A stretch of DNA of 64,000 nucleotides from Nematopogon swammerdamellus (Eukaryota > Arthropoda > Insecta > Lepidoptera > Adelidae): positions 15,825,566 through 15,889,565 of the forward strand of contig OX336340.1 in the NCBI GenBank assembly GCA_946902875.1, read 5' to 3'. Shown here one piece after another: positions 31,819 through 44,044 of this stretch. How positions within the stretch are numbered: position 1 is the first letter of the stretch; each line of letters opens with the position of its first letter. The position numbers and the translations under genes were made by a program. Below the pieces are notes generated by a model. It worked only from the letters and a program-made list of their open reading frames with translations. It searched no databases and was not told where the DNA came from.

Positions 31819-33129
31819 TATTTTTGGAGGCGGTTTTTATATTTTTTGAAATAGGTTTTTATTTCACAGTTTTTTGTAGTATTTTTTTTTATTAATGTAC
31901 TCGGCGGAATCGCGAGGCCGAAGGCCGAGCCTCGCTTTCCAATCCGATCTTGACTAAATTGAAATGGGACCACACGGGAAGCACCAGCTTCAAATAAAAA
32001 AAGAATCATCAAAATCGGTTCACCCAGTCGAAAGTTCTGAGGGGACAAACATAAAAAAAATACAGTCGAATTGAGAACCTCCTCCTTTTTTTGAAGTCGG
32101 TTAAAAATGAAACCAACGTATCATGCATGCCGCACCGACGTAAGATATTACGGGGCATACATACATCATGTAAATCGAATCGAATGTGGATTTTTTTATC
32201 ATGAAACAGTTACTGCAGGGCTTCATTCCCCGAATTGGAAAACTCTCATTCCTTCCAGTAATATGTAAATGGAATATAAAATGGAAATGAATACGAAGAC
32301 TCCGTAGTGCGAATATCAACTTTGAGATGGATGAGATACAATACTAGGTGCGTGACGTGTCGTACTGTGTGCTGCTTTCATTATACAGGTGAAATGTTAT
32401 CTTAATTTAGATTCGACGTACCTACAACAAATTTATAATTTTGAAGGAAATTTAGACCATCATAATAAATGTTTATCCATATGATATTTAGATGCACACT
32501 CCAAGGGTAACCAGCAAACTCAAGATTTCAAAATCACTTCTTATTCACGGCGTGTTCAATCACAGGAGCGGGTACAAAGCTTCACATTTCTAAAATTGTA
32601 TTCTTTCCCACCAGGGTGTGAACCCTGGTCCTCTCGCATGGGATAACAATGTACAAAAACTCTGTATACTTACAGCAAAAAAATTCCTACAAAAAAATTT
32701 CTCTCGGCTTTCTATACCAGAACATTCTCCGAATGTCTCATTAAAGTTGTCGAAAGGCCGCTGTCAATCGTCTTGACCTCCGTGCTCTGTCACGCCCTGA
32801 CCTCGGAATGTGATTCGGGTCCAACACGCACACACTACCAACCAACACACTACCCCGTCCACTGGCGGATTTAGGGCCCCAGGCACTGCATAAACAACTT
32901 AGAAAGAACGACTAGATAGTCAACCGACTTCACCTCTTTCGCTAATTAGCTCTATGCAACGCATTTATTTAATTTAACTGCGGTGGTACATTTTCATAGA
33001 AATGAAAAATCGACCAATTCTGAGTCGTGAACCGAGGGTTCCGTATCACCGTGAAACCTTTGCTAGCTGCTAAAGTATACATCTAAATGACATGATGTAA
33101 AGGACAACTATAATCTACACTACATGCTC
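31819..33129. other. intron sequence with repeat-like pieces
   Basis: 31905-32105 carries 'gaggccgaaggccgagcctc' and 'acctcctcctttttttgaag', pieces of other dispersed repeats. 'gaaccgagggttccgtatca' lies at 33029-33048. Otherwise no gene is recognised. Confidence 0.4.
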
Positions 33130-33310
33130 CGGATATAAACGTTTTAAGGTTCCGTACTTCAAAGGGGGAAAAACGGAACACTCATAGGATCATTCTTATG
33201 TCTGTCTGTCTGTATGGCTGTCTGTCCGTCTGTCATACATAGCTTATTTTCTCCCAATCTACTGGACGAGAAAAGTTCAAATTTTGTACCTAAATTAGAA
33301 TACATGATAT
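33130..33310 (-). repeat. dispersed repeat fragment R2
   Basis: 'aaggttccgtacttcaaagg', a (TGTC)n run at 33198-33233, and 'gacgagaaaagttcaaattt'. Orientation is opposite to 17441-17750. Confidence 0.5.
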
Positions 33311-33424
33311 GTCGTTGACCTAAATAGAGTTTGGTGACTCAATTACGTAGGTACATATTTATTTTTAATAATATTTTCTATAATATTTAATAATATATAT
33401 TTTTATAATTAAAAAAATAAAAGA

Positions 33425-33470
33425 AATCGAGCGTCCCCCCCCCCCCCTCGCCCCCTTCCCCATTATCTCC
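33425..33470. repeat. C-rich tract
   Basis: A run of at least 14 C residues followed by further C blocks at 33434-33468; it is G-rich on the minus strand. It is a candidate G-quadruplex and a likely site of length variation or sequencing error. Confidence 0.6.
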
Positions 33471-33689
33471 GAAAGTACTGAGTGTAAAATTTGAAAAAAA
33501 AATAGGAAATACCTATAGAGCCTCTCTTATATTTTACAGGAAAACCTAAACGAAAATCCTAGGCGGTCTAGCCTGTTAATACGATGTTTGAAGACAGCCA
33601 GGTTAAAGGATTCGGAAAACACACTCGCCGGAAGACTGAACGAAAGGTTGGTTGAGACGACTATTTAACTATTTAAATAGTCACGATAA

Positions 33690-33825
33690 TAGGCACGACC
33701 GAAGGGAAGCACTGACGGGGCACCTAGTTCACCAAGATGTTATGGGCTGACATCGCGGATGTAGTAGGTGATGTAGCCAATCGTGTCAGCTAGAACGATG
33801 TGTCAGTTTTCTTAAAGAAAAAAAG
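33690..33825 (+). mobile_element. 5S-type SINE, 3' half
   Basis: 'gcacgaccgaagggaagcac', 'ggcacctagttcaccaagat' and 'gttatgggctgacatcgcgg' run to an A-rich end at 33815-33825. It is 5' truncated. Confidence 0.7.
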
Positions 33826-34379
33826 TAGGTATGTAGATTCAAAATTCTAAATCGTGATAAAACATCAAATATGTAGACCAACTAAGGATGTATTTAAGCG
33901 GTACTTAACCCCCTATAAATCCGGAGCTGTACCATTACCAAATAATATTATCTACACGGGTGAGCCAGTGCATGTACCTACCTCGATAATTTCTAGAACA
34001 TAACATTACATTTGTGAGATTAACAATTGATATTATTGTCACTCATGTTACCCGTTTGGGTGTTGAGCGTTACACTTTCATGTTCTATATAACATTTCAA
34101 TTATGAATTGATGACAATTGACGACACTTTGGAGTTCTGTAACTACAGTTTACAACTTTGTAAGAAGTCGTCCCGAAACTACTGAACCGATTAGGAAAAT
34201 TATTTCACTATTGAACATCGAATTTGTTCCCGATTGTTCCGGCTTACGGAATGACAAAGGAGATGAGGAAAATATATGACCCGAAATCCACTATAAATAT
34301 ATAAAGAATAATTTGTATGAATGTCTTTGTAGGTGTAACAATAGGAACGTCCACGTTTCGATCTCTTTGTCGATTTCAG
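33826..34379. other. intron sequence, no gene recognised
   Basis: AT-rich, ending in the polypyrimidine tract and acceptor of the next exon ('ctctttgtcgatttcag'). Confidence 0.4.
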
Positions 34380-34499
34380 ACAGTTTTCACGGGCCGCCGG
34401 CTCCGATGGGATCGGCCCATGCCCGCCTCGCGCGAAATGGCTCCCAAATTCAGCAACAAATTGAACAGAGAAATGAAAACAATGTTCCAAGGCCCCCGA
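34380..34499 (+). CDS. internal coding exon of the PDZ-protein gene
   Basis: An acceptor at 34379 and a GTGAGT donor at 34500 enclose 120 nt. Read in phase 1: (D)SFHGPPAPMGSAHARLARNG, then a Gln/Asn-rich SQIQQQIEQRNENNVPRPP, with no stop. Phases at both ends are 1, so it joins the upstream exons at 4430, 17960 or 24640 and the PDZ exon at 52338. The segment is GC-rich against AT-rich flanks, and the other frames also happen to be open. The peptide looks like a disordered, Gln-rich linker. Function is not known. Confidence 0.65.
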
Positions 34500-34811
34500 G
34501 TGAGTCCGTCAGACCGAGCGTCGAATCGGTTTTGTTTGTTGTGATTTAGTTTCGCATAAATTACTGGCAGGCTTTTAAAGCTGAAATCGATGAACGTCGC
34601 TGATGACACGACATCGCTTCGAAAAAAAGTTTACATATCCAAAACCTGCGCGAAGGGCGTACTCTGAGGTTATTGCAATATAGGAAACGGTATTTGACAA
34701 ACATATAACACACCTTTTCTATAAAGCAATATACTTTTTGATATTTTTTTTCATACAATACATTCACACACAGCCAATGCCATATCAACTTTAGGCAAGA
34801 AAAAAGATTAT
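34500..34811. other. intron sequence, no gene recognised
   Basis: Begins with the GTGAGT donor. Nothing else stands out; the small minus ORFs have no motifs. Confidence 0.3.
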
Positions 34812-34977
34812 GGTTTAATTAATATAATTATTCAAAAATATAAAAAGTAATACTAATAACTAATAACTAAAGAAATAAACCTACCTAACAAACATTAAAA
34901 TAACTAACAAAAGGGGCATTTTCAAATGTTCCTAGAACACTTGCTTCATTACCCCGCTAGATGGCAAGGCTTACCCT
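34812..34977 (-). pseudogene. 3' end of the RLE retrotransposon, third copy
   Basis: The minus strand reads VSLAI, a stop, RGNEASVLGTFENAP, then 'aatgtttgttaggtaggttt' and an AT-rich 3' UTR. It matches 60480-60640 closely and the end of the 14867-16135 ORF more distantly (LAIQRGNAAAVLGT). It is strongly 5' truncated and carries a stop, so it is non-functional. Confidence 0.7.
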
Positions 34978-35097
34978 TTAATTAAATTTTTTAATTTTAA
35001 TTATTTTTTTTTTTATTTAATTTGTTTACTACGTTCATTCATCTGCAGTCCGCCTACAAGCAATCAACATTCAGTGGGGCAACCATAGGGTAACACA

Positions 35098-35260
35098 GTC
35101 AGTCAGTCAGTCAGCGTGTAAGCGTCCACTGCTGGATATACGCCTCTCAAATTTTCCTCCAGTGCTCTGGGCCTTCAGCGGTACGGAACCACTGCTTTCC
35201 GCAACACCTTCGGACGCAATCGTCGACATAGACTCTCCGCACCGCGATTATTCCCAGGTT
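35098..35260 (+). mobile_element. RTE-like LINE tail fragment
   Basis: A (CAGT)n run at 35098-35114, then 'gtaagcgtccactgctggat', 'cctctcaaattttcctccag' and 'ggtacggaaccactgctttc'. The start repeats at 38013-38090. It is related to the tails at 20436 and 25036. Confidence 0.5.
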
Positions 35261-35485
35261 ATTTATAATGAGCCGGGAAGCACACCGGAAGACCATTCCA
35301 TTCCGTGTTGTTTTATGAGAGGGAGTTAGATAATTATTATAATTTATGACAAGCTGCTTGCTACAAGTGGATCTCTCTACTTTTGGATTCGCCAAAATTG
35401 TTTATTGATATAATAAAGTACCTACTTCACTAATAGTACTTCAATATTCGCGTAATCACTTGATCGTAATCAACTTACTTACGCC

Positions 35486-35650
35486 CAAATATTTTCCCCC
35501 AAGCCTCGGGTCCTCCAAGAGAGGCATAAACAGGCACCTGTCTGGCCGGCATGGCATTGGCAACCCCCGCATACGACCTAATGTCCATGGGCGTCGTTAG
35601 ACACCTTATGGGTGGTACGGGGGTCGAGCTTTCAATAAAAAATAAATAAA
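35486..35650 (+). mobile_element. LINE 3' end fragment, family L
   Basis: 'caagcctcgggtcctccaag', 'ctgtctggccggcatggcat', 'gtccatgggcgtcgttagac' and an A-rich tail after 'gagctttcaataaaaa'. Parallel to 45740-45890 and 47505-47730. Confidence 0.6.
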
Positions 35651-36459
35651 AACTTACTCGTAATTAATCACTCGATTACGCGAGAACAACTCTGAAGTAA
35701 AACATCTGAGGTAGGTACCCAAATGTTCACCGTGTGTCTGTCTCTCCGCGGTTTCAGCTCAAATGCACAACTCCGAACGTAGAGCATGGAATAATAATAC
35801 ACATATGAGATGGAACGGGAATAAGAGCCAGCTGAAGAACGGAGTTAGAAACAAAAGTAGAAAATTGTCGAACAATTTTTAATTTTTGTTTCGAACACCT
35901 CGTCTACGAATAGAAATTTAAATAATATTCGAAACAATAAAGCCTTGGATTCACTAGGAGACAAATACAATCGCGACATGACGCGCAACATTACGGAGTC
36001 CGTGGCGATTCCCACCTCAGCCTAAGCCCCGCCTCTTAAAATACCTACAGACTACTCTCGATTCCCCCTTATATAATACAAATGCATGTTTTACACGAAA
36101 AATGTACAATTAGAATAATTAAGGTTATTACTCCAACCCCGACTCCGTACTAACCAAATAAATAAATAAATTTAGGTACAGCTGAGATTAAATCAATCAA
36201 TGATATGTTTATGAGCTTTAATATTTTAAGTAGATAACTCATAATAACTAGTCAGATTTTCAAATCTTTTTCAAAGATTTTCAGACTTTCAAATGGTCAG
36301 ATTTGCAATTCGTAAGAATTTCAAATGGTCAGATTTGGTACAATTAAACACATAATCTGAAATTAATATTTTAAAAAATCTTTTAAATGATACTGCTGGT
36401 CGAAACCTTATTGGTGACTTCATGTTTGTTAATGTTTCTTAATCGTTTCTAAGTGGTAG
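35651..36459. other. intron sequence, no gene recognised
   Basis: AT-rich. A local 'tttcaaatggtcagattt' motif is repeated at about 36287-36335. Confidence 0.3.
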
Positions 36460-36568
36460 AATTTAACCCGTCCGGCTTGCTTACACCCCACTGAATGAAG
36501 GTCGGTCAAAATTAATATGAAATAGTTCGTGTTTTCCGTCCAGTTGAGTGTAGCCAGCTCATTTGCCC
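36460..36568 (+). mobile_element. 5S-type SINE middle fragment
   Basis: 'ccactgaatgaaggtcggtc', 'aaatagttcgtgttttccgt' and 'ccagttgagtgtagccagct' match the SINE body; both ends are lost. Confidence 0.6.
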
Positions 36569-36589
36569 CTTCTTCTAGGGCACTCCATC

Positions 36590-37080
36590 GAAATAAAATA
36601 TCAGGAAGCGGCATACAATACACTGGCTTGGGGCAAGCAAACCCTGTTTCGCGAGCAGTCAGTCCGCCGGCAACTGCTTTGCGTGCAGGTTTTATGTATG
36701 CGTTCAATTCAAAGACGCTCGCAACAGAAGGTGAGCGTGAAAAGGATAGCTATACTACTCGGTTTATTGTCAGTGATGTTTGGCGAGGCACAGACGAGTC
36801 GCGCGTAGGACATTGGGGACGTACAATCGTTGTCTCGCTTATACGTATCTATCAAATTGTCATCTAACCGTCTTACTCTATCTCCGTTCTCAGAACGGAA
36901 ACGTAAATTATGAATGAAGTGCTCGCTCACTTACGCTGTTTAAATATTAGCAATATGTAGAAGAACTTCTATAGCACTTATCACTTTTGCGTCTGCACGA
37001 CTTATTCTAGCATATTTTACGTGTGTGAAAGACTATTTCTACAGAGGGTAATGTATGACGAGGGCATGTCCACTTATGAA
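36590..37080 (+). repeat. dispersed repeat, family C, longer copy
   Basis: 'caatcgttgtctcgcttata', 'ctaaccgtcttactctatct', 'cgctcacttacgctgtttaa' and 'atgacgagggcatgtccac' align in order with 21590-21880. An extra 100-200 bp is present near the start. Confidence 0.6.
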
Positions 37081-37095
37081 ATGTGATTTAAACAC

Positions 37096-37323
37096 TGAAG
37101 CTAGAAACTGATTGGGCCCACGTACGCCACACACGCGAATCTGGGCGCGTCGGTCTCCATACATTTTATATGGAAGAGTGTAGCACGCAGTTTCATTGCG
37201 CCCACGCCACCCTACGCTACGCGACGCACTGCGTGCTGCACTCTTCCATATAAAATGTATGGAGACCGACGCGCCCACGTACGCGTGCGTAGCGTACGTG
37301 GGCCCAGTGAGTTTCTAGCTTCA
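37096..37323. mobile_element. 228-bp long-hairpin MITE
   Basis: Ends 'tgaagctagaaact' and its inverse 'agtttctagcttca'. Pairing continues inward through 'gggcccacgtacg', 'gcgcgtcggtctccatacat' and 'tttatatggaagagtg' on both sides. Two small unpaired bulges and a short loop remain near 37190-37225. The whole element is one long CpG-rich hairpin. No coding potential; the ORFs here are shadows of the palindrome. Confidence 0.7.
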
Positions 37324-38012
37324 CATTCGTTGTTCTGTGGCTCCACCTCTGCCTGCACGGCTGAAGTGAAACTTTCTCCGAACTTGCTCGCGAAGTTGGG
37401 GAGCTCTTTGCCAAGTAATGTCTCGTTTATGCCCACTGTCTGATATACGTCTAGATTTGGCCTCGATTGGCCTTTAAATGGTGAATTTGAAATAATAACC
37501 TGTAGTGACGGCCCCTGCAAAGCAGTATTCTCTTTTTAAATTTCGTTCGTAATTTCTTAGTACCTAGATATTCTCTTATATTATTTCTTTATTAGTAAGT
37601 AATTCAAATCATTTTATAATATTATTGTGTACATTTTTATTTCACTAATTAAAAACTTCATTAATACATAATTATTACATTATATAAAAATAATCTAGAA
37701 CTATAAAAACATTACAATTAAGATTTAATAATTATACTTTCTTACAATAAAGGAAATGGAAATTTGACAGGCTAAAATAATTTGTAGCAGTTTAAATAAT
37801 TGAAGTCACAAATTGAAAATCCATTTTCTTAACTCGGTTGAAAAATTCTTTTATTATAATAATTCAATGGAATCTTCCGTGTTCGAAGCATCGTCATTTC
37901 CGTGTTTACTTTTATTTCCTTTTTATTTGAGCATTCAATTAATTCCAGTTCAAAGAGCGTCAGGGCGATTTAATCCCAGCCAAACCGTACCGATATCGTC
38001 TCGTCATCGTCA
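37324..38012. other. intron sequence, no gene recognised
   Basis: 37324-37510 is GC-richer with open frames on the minus strand, but there is no recognisable product. The remainder is AT-rich. Confidence 0.3.
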
Positions 38013-38090
38013 GTGAGTCAGTCAGCCTGTAAGCGTCCACTGCTGGACATAAGTCTCTCCAATTTTCCTCCAGTCCTCTCGGGGTTCATA
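38013..38090 (+). mobile_element. RTE-like LINE tail fragment
   Basis: 'gtgagtcagtcagcctgtaa' and 'gcgtccactgctggacataa' match 35098-35160. The GTGAGT at its edge is part of the repeat, not a splice donor. Confidence 0.5.
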
Positions 38091-38689
38091 CCTATATCTA
38101 TCTATACCTATAGTTTATACCTATATCGTATACATATCGTATACGTACGTAATTTGGAATAAAATTATTACATTGTGTTTCCTTACCTACATTAAAATGC
38201 CAACGATTGGCCCAATCTAGAAATGTCGCTTGTTTTACCAGACTGCGAAGGCAAAGCATCTTAACATGTGTGTCACTTTGGTGTACGAATATAATATGTG
38301 GTTGAGTGAGTGTTGAGTATATAAGGCATATTCCCTCGTAACTCTAAGACGGCTGAATGGATTGGAGACATACTAGGCTGTTTCAATACTAATAATAAAT
38401 CTGTAAGGGATGGTCTTGGAATAAATTTCTTTATTTTATGAGATACTGCGTTTGTAAACTCTACGTATGATACTAAAACTAAATTGACGATTTTTATAAA
38501 TATTTTCTGTGTGTATGTGTTCCTCCATAACTCTTAAACCGATCATCCGAATTCGATTAAACTTAATACAAGCACATTTAACTACACGTGACACAGGATA
38601 GGCTAACTAAATAATATCAGTTCCGGTTACGCTAAGATGTGGCTCTCATACAAACCGAATTGTTCCGCGCGCCAAAATAAAGGTAACGC

Positions 38690-38779
38690 AGGAACGCAGC
38701 TCGGCCTTCTTTCTTACTTATTTACTTTCTTCTTTTTAAACACGAATTTCACGCGAGCGAAGCCGCGGGCAAAATCTAG
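38690..38779 (+). mobile_element. CTAG-ending repeat (Helitron-like 3' end)
   Basis: 'aggaacgcagctcggccttc', then 'cacgaatttcacgcgagcga' and 'agccgcgggcaaaatctag'. A short hairpin followed by CTAG is the 3' end style of Lep1-type Helitrons. The same end occurs at 60980-61016 (plus) and in reverse at 42174-42215 and 59657-59690. Confidence 0.5.
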
Positions 38780-41589
38780 TACCTAGTAAAACGAAAACCA
38801 AATTACGTGCGCCAGATTGGTAAACAATAATTTAATTTCTAACTTGGTATTTTATTTACAATATCTCAATAAACCGTTTAATTTAAAAAGTTTTTATAAA
38901 TTTATTGTTTCTTTAAGCAATAATGTCGCTACGGAATATTTTTTTTACTCGAAATAAATATATAATTAGTACATGCATAATGTTTCACATACTAAATTCG
39001 CCTCCTGTTTACAACACGTATATGCCGTTTCATTTATAGTCGTACTGAGCACCCTTCTGACGACGATGTCGGAAATCTTTTGCTACAGTGAAGCTTGTTT
39101 TGGACGGTGGAATGCTGCTTGAATTTAATTTAGCAGGAAGCACGTAAGGCCGGGCACAGACGTAAAACGCTAGAAGCAATTTGTCTCTTTTAACGCGTTA
39201 CGTGAGCGCCCGACTTTATATGTCAATATGAGACAATACCATACCGTGATGTACCGCTCTGCATTTATTGACGCATGTTGTCGTTATGAAGGACTTGCGG
39301 TGGGCATATGAATCGAGGCATATCGTGGGTATATATGATTACGAAAGTAAAAGCTACTATTTTTTTTCTTTCCTCATTATTTATTCTATATTCATATTGT
39401 TTATCGTTGCCAGTTGGTTAGAATCGTTCCATTCATTTCTTTTTCGCAACCATTGCGATGATCAGAGCGAAGGAAAACGGTATGTGACTATACTAACGTG
39501 TTTTTTTTAAGTTTGGCTGATGGATATTACATTTCGTAATCATTTCGACTTCTGTATTGTAGATTGTTTTTAACAATGCATTCCCTTTATGAAATATGAA
39601 CTGTTGTTTAATTGTAATGTATTTATAACGCCAAATATTTACCTCAGATACCTACCTCTCCCATTAGAGTTGAACTCCTTTGAACATCGGCTCCTCTGTC
39701 TGAGACACTTCAAAGATCAAAGCCTGTTTAGAATCATCTTAATTAAGATAAAATTTTGTCTCTGTATTTAATTAACATTGCAACGCCAATAAGCTGGTGT
39801 TCAGTCATCGACCAGTCATGCCTGAACTTCGGAGTTCTTTTGGCAAGTAAGTTTATAAAAAAAATATTATTTTGTTCGCATTAGGTAAAACTTTTTTTAT
39901 ATAATAGTTTTCGTAGTTCAGTTTAGATATACATAGTTCTATTCTGTTAATTGTTTATCAAAACCAGTATGGGTGGCTGTGCCAAGTGACTAAGGATGCT
40001 CGAAATCTCCCCTCGCGTAACCATTTAAAAAAATCGTGAAACTCTCGCCAGTTGACAATTTCGCACCCTAGCAGCGCAGCAGCAGCTGTGCGACAAAGAA
40101 AATAATGTTTGTTATTATTAAATTAAATAAATATTAATAATAACTCAAATCTGTTAACCCGGAATGGATCGGCTTCAAAGTTTATTAAAACTTAAACATA
40201 AATAAATAAGGAATAAAATTACTTACCTTGATTTTTTTAGACACTATAGTAAAGCCTTAAAAAAATCATCACAATAACAATATTTCATTTACAGAAATTT
40301 GAAAAACAAAACTAAAAATTGTATCATTCAATTATTTTAAATTGATAGATTTCTCCCTCGAGGGCTGCTGTAACAAAACCTATCAATATCTGTTAAGTCC
40401 TTTAAAATTGACACAAACTTTCCTTTGAGAAAAGTTCTATGAAAAATACAAAATCATTTATGAAATATTATGTTTCTCCAAAACTAATCGCGGTTTTCCC
40501 CTCTTACCAAAGTACATTTTATGTCCGGCGCCCGTTGTGGGTAACGCATGGTCTTCACTTATGCTATCTGATATCTCCAAAATATTACGTCACTAGTTAC
40601 AGGCAACACAACGTGACCTCTAGAAACTGAGCAGTGAGGTCGAACTTCGAATGAAAATAAGTAAAAGTTATTAAACTCGGAGTAAAATAGGAATGAGATT
40701 TTATTTTAGTCACACTCTAACGCAAGCGTAACCGTACATCAGGAAAGGCTAGTTAAAATATTATAATTATGATATACTTGTTTTTTGGCCGTGGCTTCGT
40801 TCGCGGCATTCTATGCATAATTTGAGTCGACGCAACATATTCTATCTTTCGCTCTCTCCCTCCCTCCCTCTTAGAGGGAATTTCCCGAAGCGCTGGTACA
40901 ACGGACTTTTATTTATAAAAAGAAGCCAAAACACCAATTTGCGTATTTCTAACTACAGAAATGACAAACTTCAATACAAATTTAATCCCTTATTTAACCT
41001 TCCTAGGGTAAGAATTTTGAAAATTCCTTTCTTAGTGCTCACCTACGTTATATAAGGAACTTCTATGCAAAATTTCATGCTTCTTCTAGACCAACCGATT
41101 TAGACTGTGCGTTGTCTGTCAGTCAGTCAATCAGTGCTAAGAATTTTTTTAAGTAGATTATTCAAACCACTTTTAGAAACTTTAGTATACATATGTATAA
41201 TGAAAATGACCTAAGAGTTATGAAGTATGTATTAATGTAAGGAGTACCTACGACCAAAAATGTGTACCCACCTGTTAAAAGTTAGTACACATACCTACCT
41301 AGAGAAAACTCTGATTACAATTACTCTTTTAAAATCCAAATTCGTCAATTCGTTTACATTGAATATGCTTTTTGATCTCGCTACATACTTAGTTTGCTGC
41401 AGAATTTCAATTGAAATAGCTGACACTCCTTGACGCTTCAAACGTCACGATCGGTTTCAATGTGCTTATGTAGCGTTCAGGCGTTCAGGCATGCTTGGGG
41501 TTATACTTATCTAGCGTTTGTTCACAGCTCCGCTCGCGGTATTGTCGGGATTTCTTAACTATGATTAACAATGACAAATTATTTACATA
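38780..41589. other. long intron stretch, no gene recognised
   Basis: AT-rich. A degenerate inverted CTAG-type repeat end ('tttttggccgtggcttcgtt') lies at about 40783-40802 and a (CTCC)n spot at 40853-40870. Small ORFs lack motifs and splice support. Confidence 0.35.
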
Positions 41590-41930
41590 CTTACCACATG
41601 CTGTGTGTATCCCGACAATCGGGGTAAGCAGAGTGATCGGTGTTGTGCTGCAAGTGCGCTTGTAAATTACAGCACAACACCGACCACCACGTAAAGCAAT
41701 GTATTAGGACAAGATAACTCTCAAGCAGCAAGTAAGGCACGAAGACCCACCTGCTGCACGACTTGGTGGAAGGACCGTGCCAAGGTGAGAGATGGCTACC
41801 CTGTCGCCCTTATGCACGGCACCTTGTCCTTATCCCTTAGTCGTCTTTTACTACATGCACAGGGAGAGATGCAGTGGGCCTATTATTTGTAAGTATCGAC
41901 CCCACACAATACAGTAATTAATAACAAATT
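41590..41930 (+). repeat. dispersed repeat, family B, best copy
   Basis: 'ccgacaatcggggtaagcag', 'gatcggtgttgtgctgcaag', 'cagcacaacaccgaccacca', 'ggaccgtgccaaggtgagag' and 'gtccttatcccttagtcgtc' to about 'aagtatcgaccccacac'. Four more copies or pieces lie in the window. No terminal repeats or pol III boxes are recognised; it may be a LINE 3' end or SINE. Confidence 0.6.
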
Positions 41931-42006
41931 CCTTCGGACTTATTTTATAGGACTGACTAAATGCTACCATTTTCTCCATACATCGTCGCTTATTATATAA
42001 CTTATT

Positions 42007-42107
42007 AGAGTATTTTCATTTTACGAAGGCACGAGGGGTACGAGGTAGGAAGTGGTGCGAGAGGTGACCTACCTACCCCTCGTGCCTTGGTAAAATGAAA
42101 CAACTCT
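42007..42107. mobile_element. 101-bp hairpin element
   Basis: 34-bp arms at 42007-42040 and 42074-42107 (core 'tcattttacgaaggcacg' with inverse) carry three mismatches and enclose 33 bp. MITE-like. Confidence 0.6.
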
Positions 42108-42173
42108 ACTTGAGAATTACTTAATTAATTCACATGAGGTGACCGCTTCTGGCACAAAGTATATTATAGGATA

Positions 42174-42215
42174 CTAGCTTTTGGCCGCGGCTTCGCTAGC
42201 GGCCATCCTGCATGC
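42174..42215 (-). mobile_element. CTAG-ending repeat (Helitron-like), reverse orientation
   Basis: 'ctagcttttggccgcggctt' and 'cgctagcggcc' form the inverse of the 38740-38779 end. Only the end is recognisable. Confidence 0.45.
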
Positions 42216-42417
42216 CAATACTAAATTTTGGTTCAAAAAATGTTTTTAATCGGATCAGTATTTTCGGAGAATACCTCCTACATCCAAACTTATAAACTTT
42301 ACCTCTTTTTATAATATTAATTTATTAGTGCAGATTTAGCCGCGAGGAACAGCGCAGCGAAAACAGTTGTTTCTTGTCTAATAAATAAGAAACAACAACT
42401 TTAACTTGCATAACTAG

Positions 42418-42560
42418 TATTTTCCGTCTAGTTCAGTGTAGCTGGCACGACCGAAGGGAAGCACTGACATGGCACCTAGTTCACCCAGGTGTTATGGGCT
42501 GACATCACGGATGTTGTAGGTGATGTAGCCAGCCGTGTCACTTTCCAAAAAAAAAAACCT
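42418..42560 (+). mobile_element. 5S-type SINE, 3' half with poly-A
   Basis: 'tattttccgtctagttcagt', 'ggcacctagttcacccaggt' and 'atgatgtagccagccgtgtc'-like sequence end in an 11-A tail at about 42548-42558. It is 5' truncated. Confidence 0.75.
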
Positions 42561-43215
42561 ATGGCGCGGTATTAGGTATTCGTTCTCGCTCAGTCCCTTG
42601 GATAAATATCGTGACAATAGCCTTATTCTGAAATATGTCAGCTGTTATTGAGTTTACCTGTTACATACAGATAGACAAAAGTTGCATTTAGTATTAGTAG
42701 GGAAGAAATGTCACTATGTACGTGCGTAGGCATAGACTGTTTATTACGTCGATGACTCTCAGTATAAAGTGGTTATTCGGTAAAGTGTGACAATGTAATA
42801 TCGATACCGAATAGAAATAAATTACTAGATACAATAAATATGAATTTTTAAATTTTTCTGACCAGGATGTCTACATTACCTTCTAACTAATTAGTTAATT
42901 CGTATTCCTGCGTAAGTAGAAGGCATGGTAGATTACTTTATCTTATTCTTGAAAACATTTATATAGTGTATAATCACTGTATAATGATCACGAAAATACG
43001 TAATTAGGGAAATGTGTCGTAATGTGTCACATTATTTATTTCTCGTAAAGAATATTCATATAACGGCATTTTCCTTTCAGATAATCCGAAAACTCATGTT
43101 GGTGCACTCTAGTCTAGGTGTACACTGCATTATTATATCTCCGATATACTTTTTACGTGCAGTTTTCACTATTATAATCTGGCATATTTCAGTATGGTTA
43201 GGTATAACTTACATA
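42561..43215. other. intron sequence, no gene recognised
   Basis: AT-rich, nothing recognised. Confidence 0.3.
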
Positions 43216-43515
43216 TTAATAGTCACCCGGAAGCCTATTACTAAGCTTACCCGTCTGTCTGTACGTCTGTCTGTCCGTCCGACCGAGGGCTGTATCTTTT
43301 GAACCGTAATCTGTAGCCGGTTGAAATTTTCACAGAGTATGTGTTATTATGGCGGATTTGCCAGCGAATAATAAACAAATAAAAAATTAAGGGGTCTCCA
43401 TACAAGAAAGTTTCTAAGAATCGATTAGTAATATTCACGCTACTAAACTAAACGGATATGGTATTAACGGTTATACGGAACCCTCCGTGTGTGTATAACT
43501 CGGACTTGACCTATT
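43216..43515 (-). repeat. dispersed repeat R1 and flanking start fragment
   Basis: 'ggaagcctattactaagctt', a (GTCT)n run, 'ggctgtatcttttgaaccgt' and 'tgtgttattatggcggattt'. 'cggaaccctccgtgtgtg' follows at 43475. This copy keeps the 'cctattactaag' side that is split in the copy hit by the foldback element. Confidence 0.6.
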
Positions 43516-44044
43516 TTTTTAGTCATTTTAGGCATTGCCACTACATACGCAGTTTTTTATATGAATACGCAGTTTATTATAAAACTTTTTTTTAACAATA
43601 TTAAAAAAATCTACTATTTTAGTTGTGGTAAATACGAGGGTAAATATTTGAAAAGTATTTTCGCTTAATTTTAATATTCACAACATCACTAATCAGAAAT
43701 GATAAAAACGGGCAACTTACGCCGAGACTTACGCAATAGACCCCCGGTCTAGGAGTTAATTGCAATATCGGTGACCGGAGAGCCAACTATTTGCAACGCA
43801 AGCTTGACTCGATCTAATTTGGAGCTAGTGGTTAGCACGTTACTGGAATTTTGTTTTATTGAACGTTCGAATTTTAGCAAAGTATATTTACATATGTACC
43901 TATTTGCTAATAGCTAATATATTTTGCCCTGAACCAATATACCCACGCCTAAACTAACGTTTGCCAGCCGCCACATTTGCGTGAAATGTCAGCTACTTAC
44001 ACGTAAAAAAATATAAGCATTACAAAGTAAGCTGGCGCTTATAT
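43516..44044. other. intron sequence, no gene recognised
   Basis: AT-rich, nothing recognised. Confidence 0.3.

Noticed and set aside
37039..37520. Several overlapping ORFs on both strands
   Set aside because: They read through the arms of a 228-bp palindromic MITE and are shadows of its symmetry.
37949..38012. Apparent exon ending in GTGAGT at 38013
   Set aside because: The donor is the first bases of a dispersed repeat (same start at 35098), and the 64-nt length does not fit the phase chain.
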